A stretch of 64,000 nt of DNA. It comes from Candidatus Rifleibacteriota bacterium. GTDB lineage: Bacteria > Riflebacteria > Ozemobacteria > Ozemobacterales > Ozemobacteraceae. The stretch covers positions 9,334 to 73,333 of the forward strand of contig JAKQQP010000533.1 in assembly GCA_029564115.1 (NCBI GenBank). The letters are read 5' to 3'. The notes below the pieces were generated by a model that was not told where the DNA came from, made no database searches, and saw only the letters and a program-made list of their open reading frames with translations. Position 1 is the first letter of the stretch, and each line of letters begins with the position of its first letter. Positions 53,872 to 61,700 of this stretch are shown piece after piece. The position numbers and the translations under genes are program-made.

Positions 53872-54855
53872 ATGAAAAATTTAACTCTGATCATGCTTGT
53901 GGTTTTTCTAGGTACATGCTTCTCGCTTCTGGCAGCAGATAACCCTTTCACTGAAGGAACGCTGAAGCCCGAAGACTCGACTAACGTTGCAACCGGTGCC
54001 AAAACGAAGGCCGAAGATGGCGACTTCCCTGTCAGCGGCACCATTGAAGCCGGCAGCAGTCTAAGACTTCGCTCCTGGCCGTGGGGCATGGTTCTTGGCT
54101 TGTTTCAGCCGGGCACCAAACTCACCGTAACCGGGGCTTCCGGTGAGTTTTACCAGGTCGAAGTCAATGGCCAGAAGGGCTACATGCATAAGAACTATAT
54201 CTCTATCCCAGGCAAACCGGCCTCTCAGGCAGAACCATATTATCCGGGCAACACCCGCAGCGGCGGCTACCTCTCGATAAATGAGGGGAAATCAGCATCT
54301 GACCAGGGTGCCAAATCAGGGTCGACTGCCTCCAACCCGGCCTCCGGCAACACGCCTTCTTCTGGCACCGACACCGGCGCTATCGCTAACTATAAAGGCG
54401 GCAAGCTTTCTCCCGCTGAATTCAGCAGGATATTTGGCCCGGTTGCCCGCGAAAACATGCGGCAGACCGGCGTGCCCGCTTCCGTGACTCTGGCTCAGGC
54501 AGCGCTTGAAACTGGCTGGGGTTCATCCAGCATTGGTGACGCCAAAAACATGTTCGGCATCAAGGGCACTGGCCCGGCAGGTTCGACCAGAGTTTCAACC
54601 CAGGAATTCGTTAATGGCCGTATGATTACCATTCAGGATAACTTTCGCAAATATCACAGCTGGCAACAGTCTTTCGACGATCACGCCAAGCTTCTGCAGA
54701 ACTCTCGCTACAGCTACGCGCTGCAGTATAAAAACAACCCTGACCGCTATGCCCAGGAAATTCACAAAGCCGGCTATGCCACCGACCCGAACTATGCTTC
54801 CAAGCTTATCAGTATCATGAAGGCCAACAACTTTTACCAGTGGGATATCAAATAA
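53872..54855 (+). CDS. Secreted SH3b-glucosaminidase (GH73-like) cell-wall hydrolase
   Basis: 327 residues with a signal peptide (1-22). One SH3b domain (about 52-105, core SLRLRSWPWGMVLGLFQP) is closely related to those of the C39-like protein at 22248. A Ser/Pro/Thr/Gly-rich linker follows. The catalytic part (about 180-327) resembles FlgJ/LytG GH73 N-acetylglucosaminidase, with VTLAQAALETGWGSSSIGDA containing the Glu acid and FGIKGTGP. It likely cuts peptidoglycan glycan. The ATG at 53872 follows AAGGAGAA. It forms an operon with the 54867 gene. A TATAAT at 53841-53846 is a possible -10 element. Confidence 0.88.
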   Translation: MKNLTLIMLVVFLGTCFSLLAADNPFTEGTLKPEDSTNVATGAKTKAEDGDFPVSGTIEAGSSLRLRSWPWGMVLGLFQPGTKLTVTGASGEFYQVEVNGQKGYMHKNYISIPGKPASQAEPYYPGNTRSGGYLSINEGKSASDQGAKSGSTASNPASGNTPSSGTDTGAIANYKGGKLSPAEFSRIFGPVARENMRQTGVPASVTLAQAALETGWGSSSIGDAKNMFGIKGTGPAGSTRVSTQEFVNGRMITIQDNFRKYHSWQQSFDDHAKLLQNSRYSYALQYKNNPDRYAQEIHKAGYATDPNYASKLISIMKANNFYQWDIK

Positions 54856-54866
54856 GAGGTAATCAC

Positions 54867-55505
54867 ATGAAACGCATATTAGCTTCAATATTCTGTACAA
54901 CACTTCTGTTCGCCGCCCCCGCTTTCGCAGATCTTGCTCTGCCCGGCGAAGACAACCCGGTTCTTTCAGAGAACTCGATAACGGTCGGCTCCTCACAGTT
55001 CAATATCGTAAAACGCATCGACAGCAACACCGTAACTCTTAAAGTATTCAGCCGTGAAGGCAAAGAAGTCTGGGTTTCTGCCCCTCTCGGCGAACAGGAA
55101 AAACTCTTCGTCGTCGATGGTGCTGCGACCCCTCTGGCGGTCAAAGATGTTACCGGTGACGGCACCCCTGAACTGATCACCGCAGCAATGACTGGCCCGG
55201 AAAGCAGCGCTCTTTACGTTTTCCAGTTCGATGCCGCCTCTGCCCAGTTTGCTCCAATGAACTTCAAATACGAAAAAGAAGATCTGACACGTGATTTCGT
55301 CGTCTCAGACATGTATCAAAAAGACGGCCAGGATTTGGTCATCACTGAAGAAAACCAGGTAAGAGCCCTTGGCAAAATCTATTCTGAAGAAGCAGCGCCA
55401 ATCGCCGGGTTTTATACCTTCAAGCTGTCAGGCGACGCCTTCGTCTGCTCTGAAGTGACGCCTGTTCCGGTTGAACCACCCCCGACAGAAGAAAAAACCG
55501 AGTAA
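54867..55505 (+). CDS. Secreted VCBS/FG-GAP-like protein
   Basis: 212 residues with a signal peptide (1-21). The body contains VKDVTGDGTPELITAAMTGP, an Asp/Gly-rich calcium-like loop as found in VCBS/FG-GAP propeller repeats, and other short beta-strands. It starts 11 bases after the glucosaminidase stop, with AAGAGGT. A strong terminator follows, so the pair is a two-gene operon. It probably helps at the cell surface, but the function is not clear. Confidence 0.75.
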   Translation: MKRILASIFCTTLLFAAPAFADLALPGEDNPVLSENSITVGSSQFNIVKRIDSNTVTLKVFSREGKEVWVSAPLGEQEKLFVVDGAATPLAVKDVTGDGTPELITAAMTGPESSALYVFQFDAASAQFAPMNFKYEKEDLTRDFVVSDMYQKDGQDLVITEENQVRALGKIYSEEAAPIAGFYTFKLSGDAFVCSEVTPVPVEPPPTEEKTE

Positions 55506-55525
55506 TTTTCGCGACAGGGACTGTA

Positions 55526-55561
55526 TATAAAAACCCCGCTCTGATGAGCGGGGTTTTTATA
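55526..55561. terminator. Strong bidirectional terminator
   Basis: A 15-bp perfect stem TATAAAAACCCCGCT / AGCGGGGTTTTTATA around a six-base loop, with T5 on one side and A5 on the other. It separates the convergent VCBS-like and xanthine permease genes. Confidence 0.93.
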
Positions 55562-55578
55562 TACCAAACTATAGGGTC

Positions 55579-57006
55579 TTATTCGATTTCGGGGCGCATA
55601 CTTACGTCAGCGGGTTTTTCAGATAAATATTCGGCCGGGCTGCCTGGCAAGGCAAAATTCATCACAATTGCCGTCAAACCGCCGGCAATAATGCCCGAAC
55701 TGAAAATACCCTGCAGCCATTGTGGCAGCACTTTTACCAAACCTGGTTCAAAGCTTACGCCCAGCCCGGTTGCAAGGGAAACAGCCAGAACCAGAGTTCC
55801 GCGCCGATCGATGCGTTGAGTGGCGATTATTCTGATGCCTGAAGCGGCAACGGTACCAAACATCAGAAAAGTGGCACCACCAAGCACTGGTGCCGGCATT
55901 ATTGTCGCCAATCCGGCAAAATACGGAATAAGACCGAGAACTGCCAGAATTGCAGCCACAAAATAACCGACATGCCGGCTGGCTACGCCGGTCAACTGTA
56001 TGATGCCGTTGTTCTGGCTGAAAGTGGTATTTGGAAAGGTGTTAAAAACAGCGGCCAGCAAGGAATTGAAACCATCGGCAAAAACCCCTCCTGAAATTCG
56101 CTCGAGGTAAAGGTCGCCCTCGAGAGGTTCGCCGGAAACCAGTGAGGTGGCGGTTATATCTCCGATTGTTTCGACGAGAGTGACCAGATAAAGAAGGGCT
56201 ATGCCGAGAAAAACAGAAAAGTCGAATTCGAACCCGTATTTGAAAGGCACCGGAATGACCAGCCAGTCTGAAGTTGGCATGGCTGCAAAGTCAACTTTTC
56301 CAAGAAGCAAAGCGAGCAGATAGCCGGTTACCAGACCTGTAAAGATCGAACTCATGCGCACCCAACGGTTTTTCATGCTGTTTAAGACGACAATAGTGAC
56401 GATAACTACGACGGCCAGCAAAAAATTGTTATGTAGAACCCCTGCGGCAATCGAACCGGTCATAAAGCCGTCAATAACCGCCTGCCCGCCAGCGCAGCTT
56501 TTCATTGCAGAGCTGATCAGCGTCATTCCGATCAGAGTGACGACGATCCCACTCACCAGTGGCGTTATCAGCAATCGCAGCGGCCTGATAAAGCGACTGC
56601 AGACCATCTCAATGAAAGAGCCGACGAAACATAACCCGAACAGCAGCGACAAGACGGCCTCAGGGCTTCGGCCAGCAGCGACATTGGCCTTTCCTGTCGC
56701 GATCAGCACCCCGATAAAAGCGAAGCTGGTGCCCTGAACACTAAGCAGGCCTGAACCGATAAAACCAAATCTTCGCACCTGAATAAAAGTTGCGACACCC
56801 GATACGAGAAGCGACATGCTGACGATATAACTTGTGTCGGCAGCGTTTACCCCCAGAGCCCCGCAAATAATGAGAGCCGGCGTCATAATCGACACTACAA
56901 TAGCCAGCAAATGCTGTATTGCCGCAAAAAGGGCTTCAGCAAATGGCGGTTTATCAGTCAGCCCATAAATAAGCCCTGCCTTGTTATTTTGAAAAACTTC
57001 ATTCAT
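55579..57006 (-). CDS. xanP: NCS2 nucleobase:cation symporter (XanP-like xanthine/uracil permease)
   Basis: 475 residues with about 14 membrane helices. The NCS2 signatures are FIGSGLLSVQGTSFAF, SLVSGEPLEGDLYLERISGG and FSQNNGIIQLTGVASRHVG, close to the Escherichia coli xanthine permease XanP (LLSIQGTSFNF and FGQNNGVIQLTGVASRYVG). Conserved Glu and Asp residues for base binding (ETIGDITATS) are present. So a purine-base proton symporter, probably xanthine, is likely. It is monocistronic between two terminators/divergent promoters. Confidence 0.92.
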   Translation of the reverse strand: MNEVFQNNKAGLIYGLTDKPPFAEALFAAIQHLLAIVVSIMTPALIICGALGVNAADTSYIVSMSLLVSGVATFIQVRRFGFIGSGLLSVQGTSFAFIGVLIATGKANVAAGRSPEAVLSLLFGLCFVGSFIEMVCSRFIRPLRLLITPLVSGIVVTLIGMTLISSAMKSCAGGQAVIDGFMTGSIAAGVLHNNFLLAVVVIVTIVVLNSMKNRWVRMSSIFTGLVTGYLLALLLGKVDFAAMPTSDWLVIPVPFKYGFEFDFSVFLGIALLYLVTLVETIGDITATSLVSGEPLEGDLYLERISGGVFADGFNSLLAAVFNTFPNTTFSQNNGIIQLTGVASRHVGYFVAAILAVLGLIPYFAGLATIMPAPVLGGATFLMFGTVAASGIRIIATQRIDRRGTLVLAVSLATGLGVSFEPGLVKVLPQWLQGIFSSGIIAGGLTAIVMNFALPGSPAEYLSEKPADVSMRPEIE

Positions 57007-57149
57007 TTACGTATCCTTGTTAAAGCTCTGATTTGAAAGAAAACAGTGTCTCGCCCACAGATTTTCCAGCGACATTCTATCACAATCGCAAAAAAGCTGG
57101 TCAAAGCGATTCTGAGATATTGACAAAATTCGAGTTCGTCATTATTATT

Positions 57150-57266
57150 CAATTGTTCTGCAAACCGACTCGGTTTGTGGCTGCCGACAGGTTTCTCCGG
57201 TGGTTTTTCCGGTTAGCGGCCAGTTCATTAAACTACCCCGAACAATTGTCTTTAAGGATTTTTTGC
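57150..57266 (+). promoter_or_regulatory. Structured 5' leader of the RRM gene
   Basis: CAATTGTTC at 57150-57158 pairs with GAACAATTG at 57240-57248. Between them is a perfect hairpin CAAACCG-ACT-CGGTTTG at 57161-57177 and a CCGG/CCGG stem near 57200. So the last 110 bases before the RRM ATG could fold into a closed structure. A cold- or protein-controlled leader is a plausible role. Confidence 0.4.
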
Positions 57267-57689
57267 ATGAACATTTACGTTGGTAACCTGCCCTACAGCG
57301 CGACAGAAGAACAGCTCAGAAACATGTTCGGTCAGTATGGTGAAGTCGTGAGCGCCAGCATCATCAAAGATCGCGACACCGGAAGATCGAAAGGTTTCGG
57401 ATTCGTTGAAATGTCAGATGACGCAGCCGCAGAAGAAGCGATTCAGGCGCTGAACGAGGCAGACATGAATGGCCGCAACCTCAAGATCAACCAGGCTCGC
57501 CCCAAAGAAGCCCGCAGCGACAGACCCCGCGGTGGTGACCGTGGTGGATATCGCGGTGGCTACGGCGACAAGGGTGATCGTGGCTATGGTGACAAAGGCG
57601 ATCGCGGTTATGGCGACAAAGGTGATCGTGGTTACAATGATCGTGGCGACCGTGGCGGATACCGCGGTGGCAGAGGTGACAGATACTAA
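57267..57689 (+). CDS. RRM RNA-binding protein with RGG/GYGDKGDR repeats
   Basis: 140 residues. The single RNA-recognition motif (1-80) has RNP2 IYVGNLPYSA and RNP1 SKGFGFVEM, as in cyanobacterial-type and other bacterial Rbp proteins, often cold-induced. The C-terminus (85-140) is an Arg/Gly-rich tail with four to five copies of DKGDRGYG, probably unstructured and RNA-binding or phase-separating. The ATG at 57267 has AAGGA upstream. A structured leader precedes it and a strong terminator follows. Confidence 0.93.
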   Translation: MNIYVGNLPYSATEEQLRNMFGQYGEVVSASIIKDRDTGRSKGFGFVEMSDDAAAEEAIQALNEADMNGRNLKINQARPKEARSDRPRGGDRGGYRGGYGDKGDRGYGDKGDRGYGDKGDRGYNDRGDRGGYRGGRGDRY

Positions 57690-57700
57690 ACGAAAAAATC

Positions 57701-57731
57701 AAACCGCTCCTGATGAAGGGGCGGTTTTTTT
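57701..57731 (+). terminator. Intrinsic terminator after the RRM gene
   Basis: AAACCGCTCC at 57701-57710 pairs with GGGGCGGTTT at 57718-57727 (one G-T pair) around a seven-base loop, and T7 follows. Confidence 0.92.
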
Positions 57732-57757
57732 ATGCCTCAAAAACAGGAGCGCAGCTC

Positions 57758-58210
57758 TCAGGATAAACGCAAAACCATTTCCTGATGCACGATTCCGGCC
57801 TCAAGAAACTCATCGCTACAGACAGAGAAGCCCAATGCTTCATACCAGCCGACAACGGCCTTTTGGGCGTGAATCAGGATCTGTCGAACATCTTTTCTGG
57901 CAGCCGCAACTCTCAGCAATTCGCTGATCACAGCTTTTCCGGCACCATGGCCGCGAAATTCTTTTAAAACGGCGACTCTGCCGAGTTTCAAAGTCGCGGT
58001 ACCGGCAGGGTCGGGAAACATACGACCGGTAGCCACTGCCCGTGCATCGCAAAAGACGAGGGCGTGCACAGCCGTAGCGTCGAATTCGTCGCGTTCGAGC
58101 TCTATTGGCACATTTTGTTCTTCAACAAAAACTTTTGTTCTGATAAGCAACGCCTGATCGAAATATGTGTCCAGGCCGCTAAAAATACGTATTTCAAACT
58201 TTTTTTCCAT
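57758..58210 (-). CDS. GNAT acetyltransferase (ElaA-like)
   Basis: 150 residues. A GNAT fold: LIRTKVFVEEQNVP matches the ElaA-type start, RVAVLKEFRGHGAGKAVI has the acetyl-CoA pyrophosphate loop (RGHGAGK), and the C-terminus is typical. The substrate is unknown. The ATG at 58210 has GGACGGAAG upstream; the frame to 58255 lacks a site. It converges on the RRM gene. Confidence 0.9.
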   Translation of the reverse strand: MEKKFEIRIFSGLDTYFDQALLIRTKVFVEEQNVPIELERDEFDATAVHALVFCDARAVATGRMFPDPAGTATLKLGRVAVLKEFRGHGAGKAVISELLRVAAARKDVRQILIHAQKAVVGWYEALGFSVCSDEFLEAGIVHQEMVLRLS

Positions 58211-58360
58211 TATCTTCCGTCCTGCTTCTTTCAATTTATTATATTCCAATCGCAAAAATCAATAAAACCTTTTCGGCAGGATATTTAGAAGCACGCAAAA
58301 AAGTTTGATTGCAGCAGATCGGAATTGGCAACTTCTTTATGCCTGTGATATGGTTAAATT

Positions 58361-58711
58361 ATGCGCAGGACATTGTTATTTATTTTGCTTCTTGTATTTT
58401 TCTGCCAGAGTTTTTATGTGGCAGGCGGCATGCCGCCGGTTTTTAAAGAGGGCAAAAACCCTGGCGAGATCAAAGAACCGGTTGTTTTCAGCGATCGCGG
58501 CAATATAAGCAGCACTACCGGCTTCACAAGAATTATTTCACCGAACTGGCAATCCATAAGCCCGGAAAATACCCTGCGAGAAGCCCCGGCTCAACTCTCT
58601 CTCTCTTCATGGGTCGCGACGGCGCCGGGACAAAGCAAAAAAATATTTTTTCCCATTCATCCTGAAGAATGGGGTATCGTCGTTTCTCAATTGCCACGCA
58701 GCGACGGTTGA
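58361..58711 (+). CDS. Small secreted protein
   Basis: 116 residues with a likely signal peptide (1-22). The mature part is polar with no known motif. No clear ribosome site precedes the ATG. It is possibly real because a signal peptide is present, but it is weakly supported. Confidence 0.5.
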   Translation: MRRTLLFILLLVFFCQSFYVAGGMPPVFKEGKNPGEIKEPVVFSDRGNISSTTGFTRIISPNWQSISPENTLREAPAQLSLSSWVATAPGQSKKIFFPIHPEEWGIVVSQLPRSDG

Positions 58712-58802
58712 TTCCACTCCAGAACCAGCAATCTTCGGCTTTTACTTCCGAACGGTTTTTCCATGCGAAAAATCATTATCAATCTGGTGTAAGGAAATCA
58801 AC

Positions 58803-58943
58803 ATGAACAATCAGAATCCCAACAACGATCCTATCAACAACGGCGAAAATCCGGTGGACGTAATCAAGAAAATAGTCCTTGCCACTATCGTGACGGTCGC
58901 CATTACGGCGGCCCTCTATTACAGCGGCATAATTGTGCTCTGA
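58803..58943 (+). CDS. Very small membrane protein
   Basis: 46 residues. A good ribosome site, AAGGAA, lies six bases before the ATG. The N-terminus is Asn/Pro-rich and a membrane helix lies at residues 24-45 (IVLATIVTVAITAALYYSGI). It is short, so coding is not certain. The overlapping opposite-strand frame is rejected. Confidence 0.55.
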   Translation: MNNQNPNNDPINNGENPVDVIKKIVLATIVTVAITAALYYSGIIVL

Positions 58944-59136
58944 GTCCTGGCGCCGAACACCATTTTTTGCCCTCAAAGACACGATGCAGGCATCTATTCG
59001 AAGAAGCATGCCCACATCGTGCCGGTGTTCGGCGCCCAGGTCAAAGGCTTTCGACAAAATTTCCCGGGTGCCTTTTCGTGCTTCAGCATGGGATAAATAA
59101 ATTCCAGAACGATCGGCAATGAAAATATTGTTGAGA
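58944..59136. other. Intergenic gap before the integrase stop
   Basis: About 190 bases with no supported gene; no terminator hairpin is clear. Confidence 0.3.
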
Positions 59137-60498
59137 TTATAAGTCATCGACCGGGCTTTTGATTTTAATTCCTGGCCGGTTCAAGACATGAGTGTAGATC
59201 ATTGTGGTCGTCACATCCGAGTGGCCCAGCAGCTCCTGAACGGTTCTTATATCATAACCGGCTTCGAGCAGATGGGTAGCAAAAGAATGTCGAAGGGTGT
59301 GAACACTCACCCCCGATGGCAGGCCGGCGCTCTGAACGGCTTTTTTAACTGCTTTTTGCAAAGAATTTTCGTGAATGTGATGCCTTCTGACTTTGTTTGA
59401 TCGAGGGTCGACAGAGAGTCGGTCTGATGGAAACACGTATTGCCAGGCCCATTCTTTTGCCGCTGACGGATATTTTCTTTCGAGAGCATCGGGAAGAAAA
59501 ACTTCTCCGCGGCCATTTTCAAGGTCTTGTTGATGAAGTTTTTCGGCGGCTTCGAGCTGTTTTGCAAGAGCGTCTTTGTATTTTGCCGGCAGCGGGGTAA
59601 CACGGTCTTTGCCGCCTTTTCCCTCGCGAACGATTATGGCGTTTCCAGAAAAATCAATATCTTTGACGCGCAAGTGAAGGCATTCCATCAGGCGCATACC
59701 GGTTCCGTAGGCAATTCCAGCAATAAGGGCATAAATTCCGTCAAGTCTGGAAAGCAGATCTTTTACCTGGTCTCTGGAAAGAACCAGCGGCAGCCTTTGT
59801 GGTCTTTTGGCTCTGGCAAAGCTGAGCTGATCGGTAATATCGATTACAAGCACATTCTTCAGCAGGAATGAAATGGCGTTCAGCGCCTGATTCTGAGTAT
59901 TAGCCGCAACATTTTGTTGAACGGCTAAAAACTCAAGAAACTCAGAAACATGCTGGCTTGTCAGATTTTTTGGGATTACAGGGTGATGAAAAGCGAGAAA
60001 TCTTTTTATCCAGCCGGAGTAGGTTTTTTCAGTTCGAATCGAGTAGTGCATGGTTCGGATTGCTTTTGTCATTTTTTCGAAAATAGCCGAATGGATTTTT
60101 TCACATTCCTCGAAGCTGATTTTGTAGGGACCGTCAGCTTTGCCTGCTTGAGAATCGGCAGAGGCTTTCTCGCTGCTGATTTTCTGGAGAGTATTCGGCC
60201 AGTTCGAAGCCCAGTCGAATTTCAAGACTCTTGTATAGAGGAATCTCAATGCCTGGTCTGCCTGTTTTAGCTGAAAAAACTGCATTGATGGGTAGGAACC
60301 GAGCCTATTGATAAATTTGCAAATATCATCTGGCCCCGTTCTCTCAAGTGGTTTGCCTTTAAGTCCTCTGACGAATGACTGCGCCCATTTAATCATCCAA
60401 GGAATGGATGGGGGGTATGTATTATGCTTTTCGAGCAAAATCTCCATCTGCTGCCACATTGGGGATAGCGGATCGGGGTCAGGAAAAGCGTTGTCCAT
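59137..60498 (-). CDS. intI: Integron integrase IntI with N-terminal extension
   Basis: 453 residues. Tyrosine recombinase with all catalytic residues: the first Arg in AGIAYGTGMRLMECLHLRV, His/Arg in VHTLRHSFATHLL, His in LLGHSDVTTTMIYTHVLN and Tyr in the same segment. The IntI-specific patch (ALERKYPSAAKEWAWQYVFP, DPRSNKVRRHHIH) that phage integrases lack is present and matches IntI1. It would insert and excise cassettes at attI and attC. The ATG at 60498 has GGAGGT seven bases upstream. The family core starts near residue 143, so about 140 extra residues lie in front and look like a second SAM-like domain. It is transcribed away from the attI and cassette array. Confidence 0.94.
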   Translation of the reverse strand: MDNAFPDPDPLSPMWQQMEILLEKHNTYPPSIPWMIKWAQSFVRGLKGKPLERTGPDDICKFINRLGSYPSMQFFQLKQADQALRFLYTRVLKFDWASNWPNTLQKISSEKASADSQAGKADGPYKISFEECEKIHSAIFEKMTKAIRTMHYSIRTEKTYSGWIKRFLAFHHPVIPKNLTSQHVSEFLEFLAVQQNVAANTQNQALNAISFLLKNVLVIDITDQLSFARAKRPQRLPLVLSRDQVKDLLSRLDGIYALIAGIAYGTGMRLMECLHLRVKDIDFSGNAIIVREGKGGKDRVTPLPAKYKDALAKQLEAAEKLHQQDLENGRGEVFLPDALERKYPSAAKEWAWQYVFPSDRLSVDPRSNKVRRHHIHENSLQKAVKKAVQSAGLPSGVSVHTLRHSFATHLLEAGYDIRTVQELLGHSDVTTTMIYTHVLNRPGIKIKSPVDDL

Positions 60499-60574
60499 AG
60501 TCGAACCTCCAACCTGGATTTGCTGGAGAACACGCATGGCAAAAGCAACGAGTCCTGGCTACGAATATTATGCT

Positions 60575-60589
60575 ATGCAGAATCTGCAT
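60575..60589. promoter_or_regulatory. Perfect 15-bp palindrome in the intI-attI region
   Basis: ATGCAGA-A-TCTGCAT is a perfect inverted repeat between the intI start and the attI junction. Such a site could be an operator for intI (for example an SOS-type repressor) or part of attI binding; the sequence does not match known LexA boxes. Confidence 0.4.
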
Positions 60590-60651
60590 TTCCCAATATA
60601 CTCTACGTTAATTATATTGATATTAACGATTCTGTCTAATATCTGTTATCT
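60590..60651 (+). other. attI site joined to cassette A
   Basis: The cassette boundary is GTTATCT at 60645-60651, identical to the R' core after attC2. The bases 5' of the G differ from attC and so mark attI. A TTGATA at 60617-60622 may be part of the cassette promoter Pc, but no good -10 at 17 bases is seen. Confidence 0.65.
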
Positions 60652-60685
60652 CCATTAAATAATTGAAGAATTTAAGAATTAAAAT

Positions 60686-60710
60686 GAATAACCTGTCGAC
60701 CAGGTTATTC
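60686..60710. promoter_or_regulatory. 25-bp inverted repeat near start of cassette A
   Basis: GAATAACCTG-TCGAC-CAGGTTATTC is a perfect inverted repeat with 10-bp arms, nine bases upstream of the mini-ORF ATG at 60720. It is repeated exactly at 63929-63953. It might be an operator or a hairpin in the leader. Confidence 0.5.
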
Positions 60711-60800
60711 AATTCAAAGTATGATTGTTTCTGCATTTACAAAAGAAAAACTGATACAAATACGAAAAAATGAAGAGGCAAAAATCAAACCTAAATTCCC
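60708..60800 (+). repeat. Repeat copy 1 with 30-residue mini-ORF
   Basis: TTCAAAGTATGATTGTTTCT, then AAAGAAAAACTGATACAAAT, opens a mini-ORF at 60720 that stops after 30 residues (MIVSAFTKEKLIQIRKNEEA ...). A nine-base indel and point changes separate it from the copy at 61608. A third decayed piece is at about 60831-60860. Confidence 0.75.
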
Positions 60801-60880
60801 GGTCTTATTGTAACGATGGTGGTGCTGTGCAAAAGAAGCTAATACAAATACAACATCCACAGGTGGGTTATTTTATAACC

Positions 60881-61408
60881 TCAGGGAATCATCATGAGTA
60901 GGTTTTCAAGCTGAGGGATAAAAAAAACATCCCGAACCCGGATTGATTTGAAACCATTTTTAATGCGGACAAGTGGTTTTTGGTTCATCTCTTTGGCAAT
61001 TTTCCAGCGCCTGTCGCTCTCTATTTCGCGAGGTGTACAGACTGAACATTTCCAGTAAGGTTTGTGTTCTGGATTTGTGGGAAGAAGAAGCTCATACACG
61101 CCTCCATTCGGGCATACGAATAAATTCTGATTCTGGTGTGAAAACCCTTTGTCAATTTCATCTAAGTGACCAGCCTTTCTTAGGTCTTGAAGGCTTGGTT
61201 TTCCATTGTCCAGAATCTGTGGATTTTTTTCTATGACCCAGTTCAGTGCAGATCGATAGCTTACACAGGGGGGCTCCAACCCATACATATCGCCACCGTG
61301 AAAAATGCCTCTTTCATAGGCCATTGTAAGTGTTCTAATACACAAGATTAGCAATAGACTAGCTATTACCACCATCGCTTTATTCCTGATGCTTGAAAAA
61401 TTGCTCAT
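60881..61408 (-). CDS. Cassette-encoded small membrane-anchored protein with pseudopilin-like tail
   Basis: 175 residues. A signal-anchor helix lies at 11-30 (AMVVIASLLLILCIRTLTMA). The C-terminal part carries the tail also seen at 11111: a DNGKPSLQDLRKAGHLDE run, then FVCPNGGVYELLLP and KCSVCT. This is the C-P-GG-Y module with a second Cys pair. It is on the minus strand of the cassette, opposite to the array direction. The ribosome site is weak. The resemblance suggests that the cassette gene came from the same secreted-protein family as the chromosomal one. Confidence 0.7.
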   Translation of the reverse strand: MSNFSSIRNKAMVVIASLLLILCIRTLTMAYERGIFHGGDMYGLEPPCVSYRSALNWVIEKNPQILDNGKPSLQDLRKAGHLDEIDKGFSHQNQNLFVCPNGGVYELLLPTNPEHKPYWKCSVCTPREIESDRRWKIAKEMNQKPLVRIKNGFKSIRVRDVFFIPQLENLLMMIP

Positions 61409-61607
61409 TAACTTAGACTTTCTGATTTGTAAAACATGAACTGATTTTTTTGTTCACATTGTATTATGTCACGTAGACAAAAAAATTTGCTACGATTATT
61501 TGAATTCAGATATTTCTAATTGATGAGGGCAGTTGTCGCCTACAAAGAAAGCAATTTAAGCGGCTTTGTTAACTTAACAAAAGAATTAAAACTTATCGAC
61601 GAGGTGA

Positions 61608-61700
61608 GTCAATTCAAAGTATGATTGTTTCTCCTTTGTCAAAAGAAAAACTGATACAAATACGAATTCAGAAAAATGAAGAGGCAAGAATCAAAGATGG
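61608..61700 (+). repeat. Repeat copy 2
   Basis: TCAATTCAAAGTATGATTGT and the next 80 bases match copy 1 with a few changes and a nine-base insertion. It sits just before attC1. Confidence 0.75.

Noticed and set aside
58779..59147. Minus-strand open frame of 122 residues
   Set aside because: It overlaps the integrase end and the small membrane protein, has no ribosome site and no recognisable composition.
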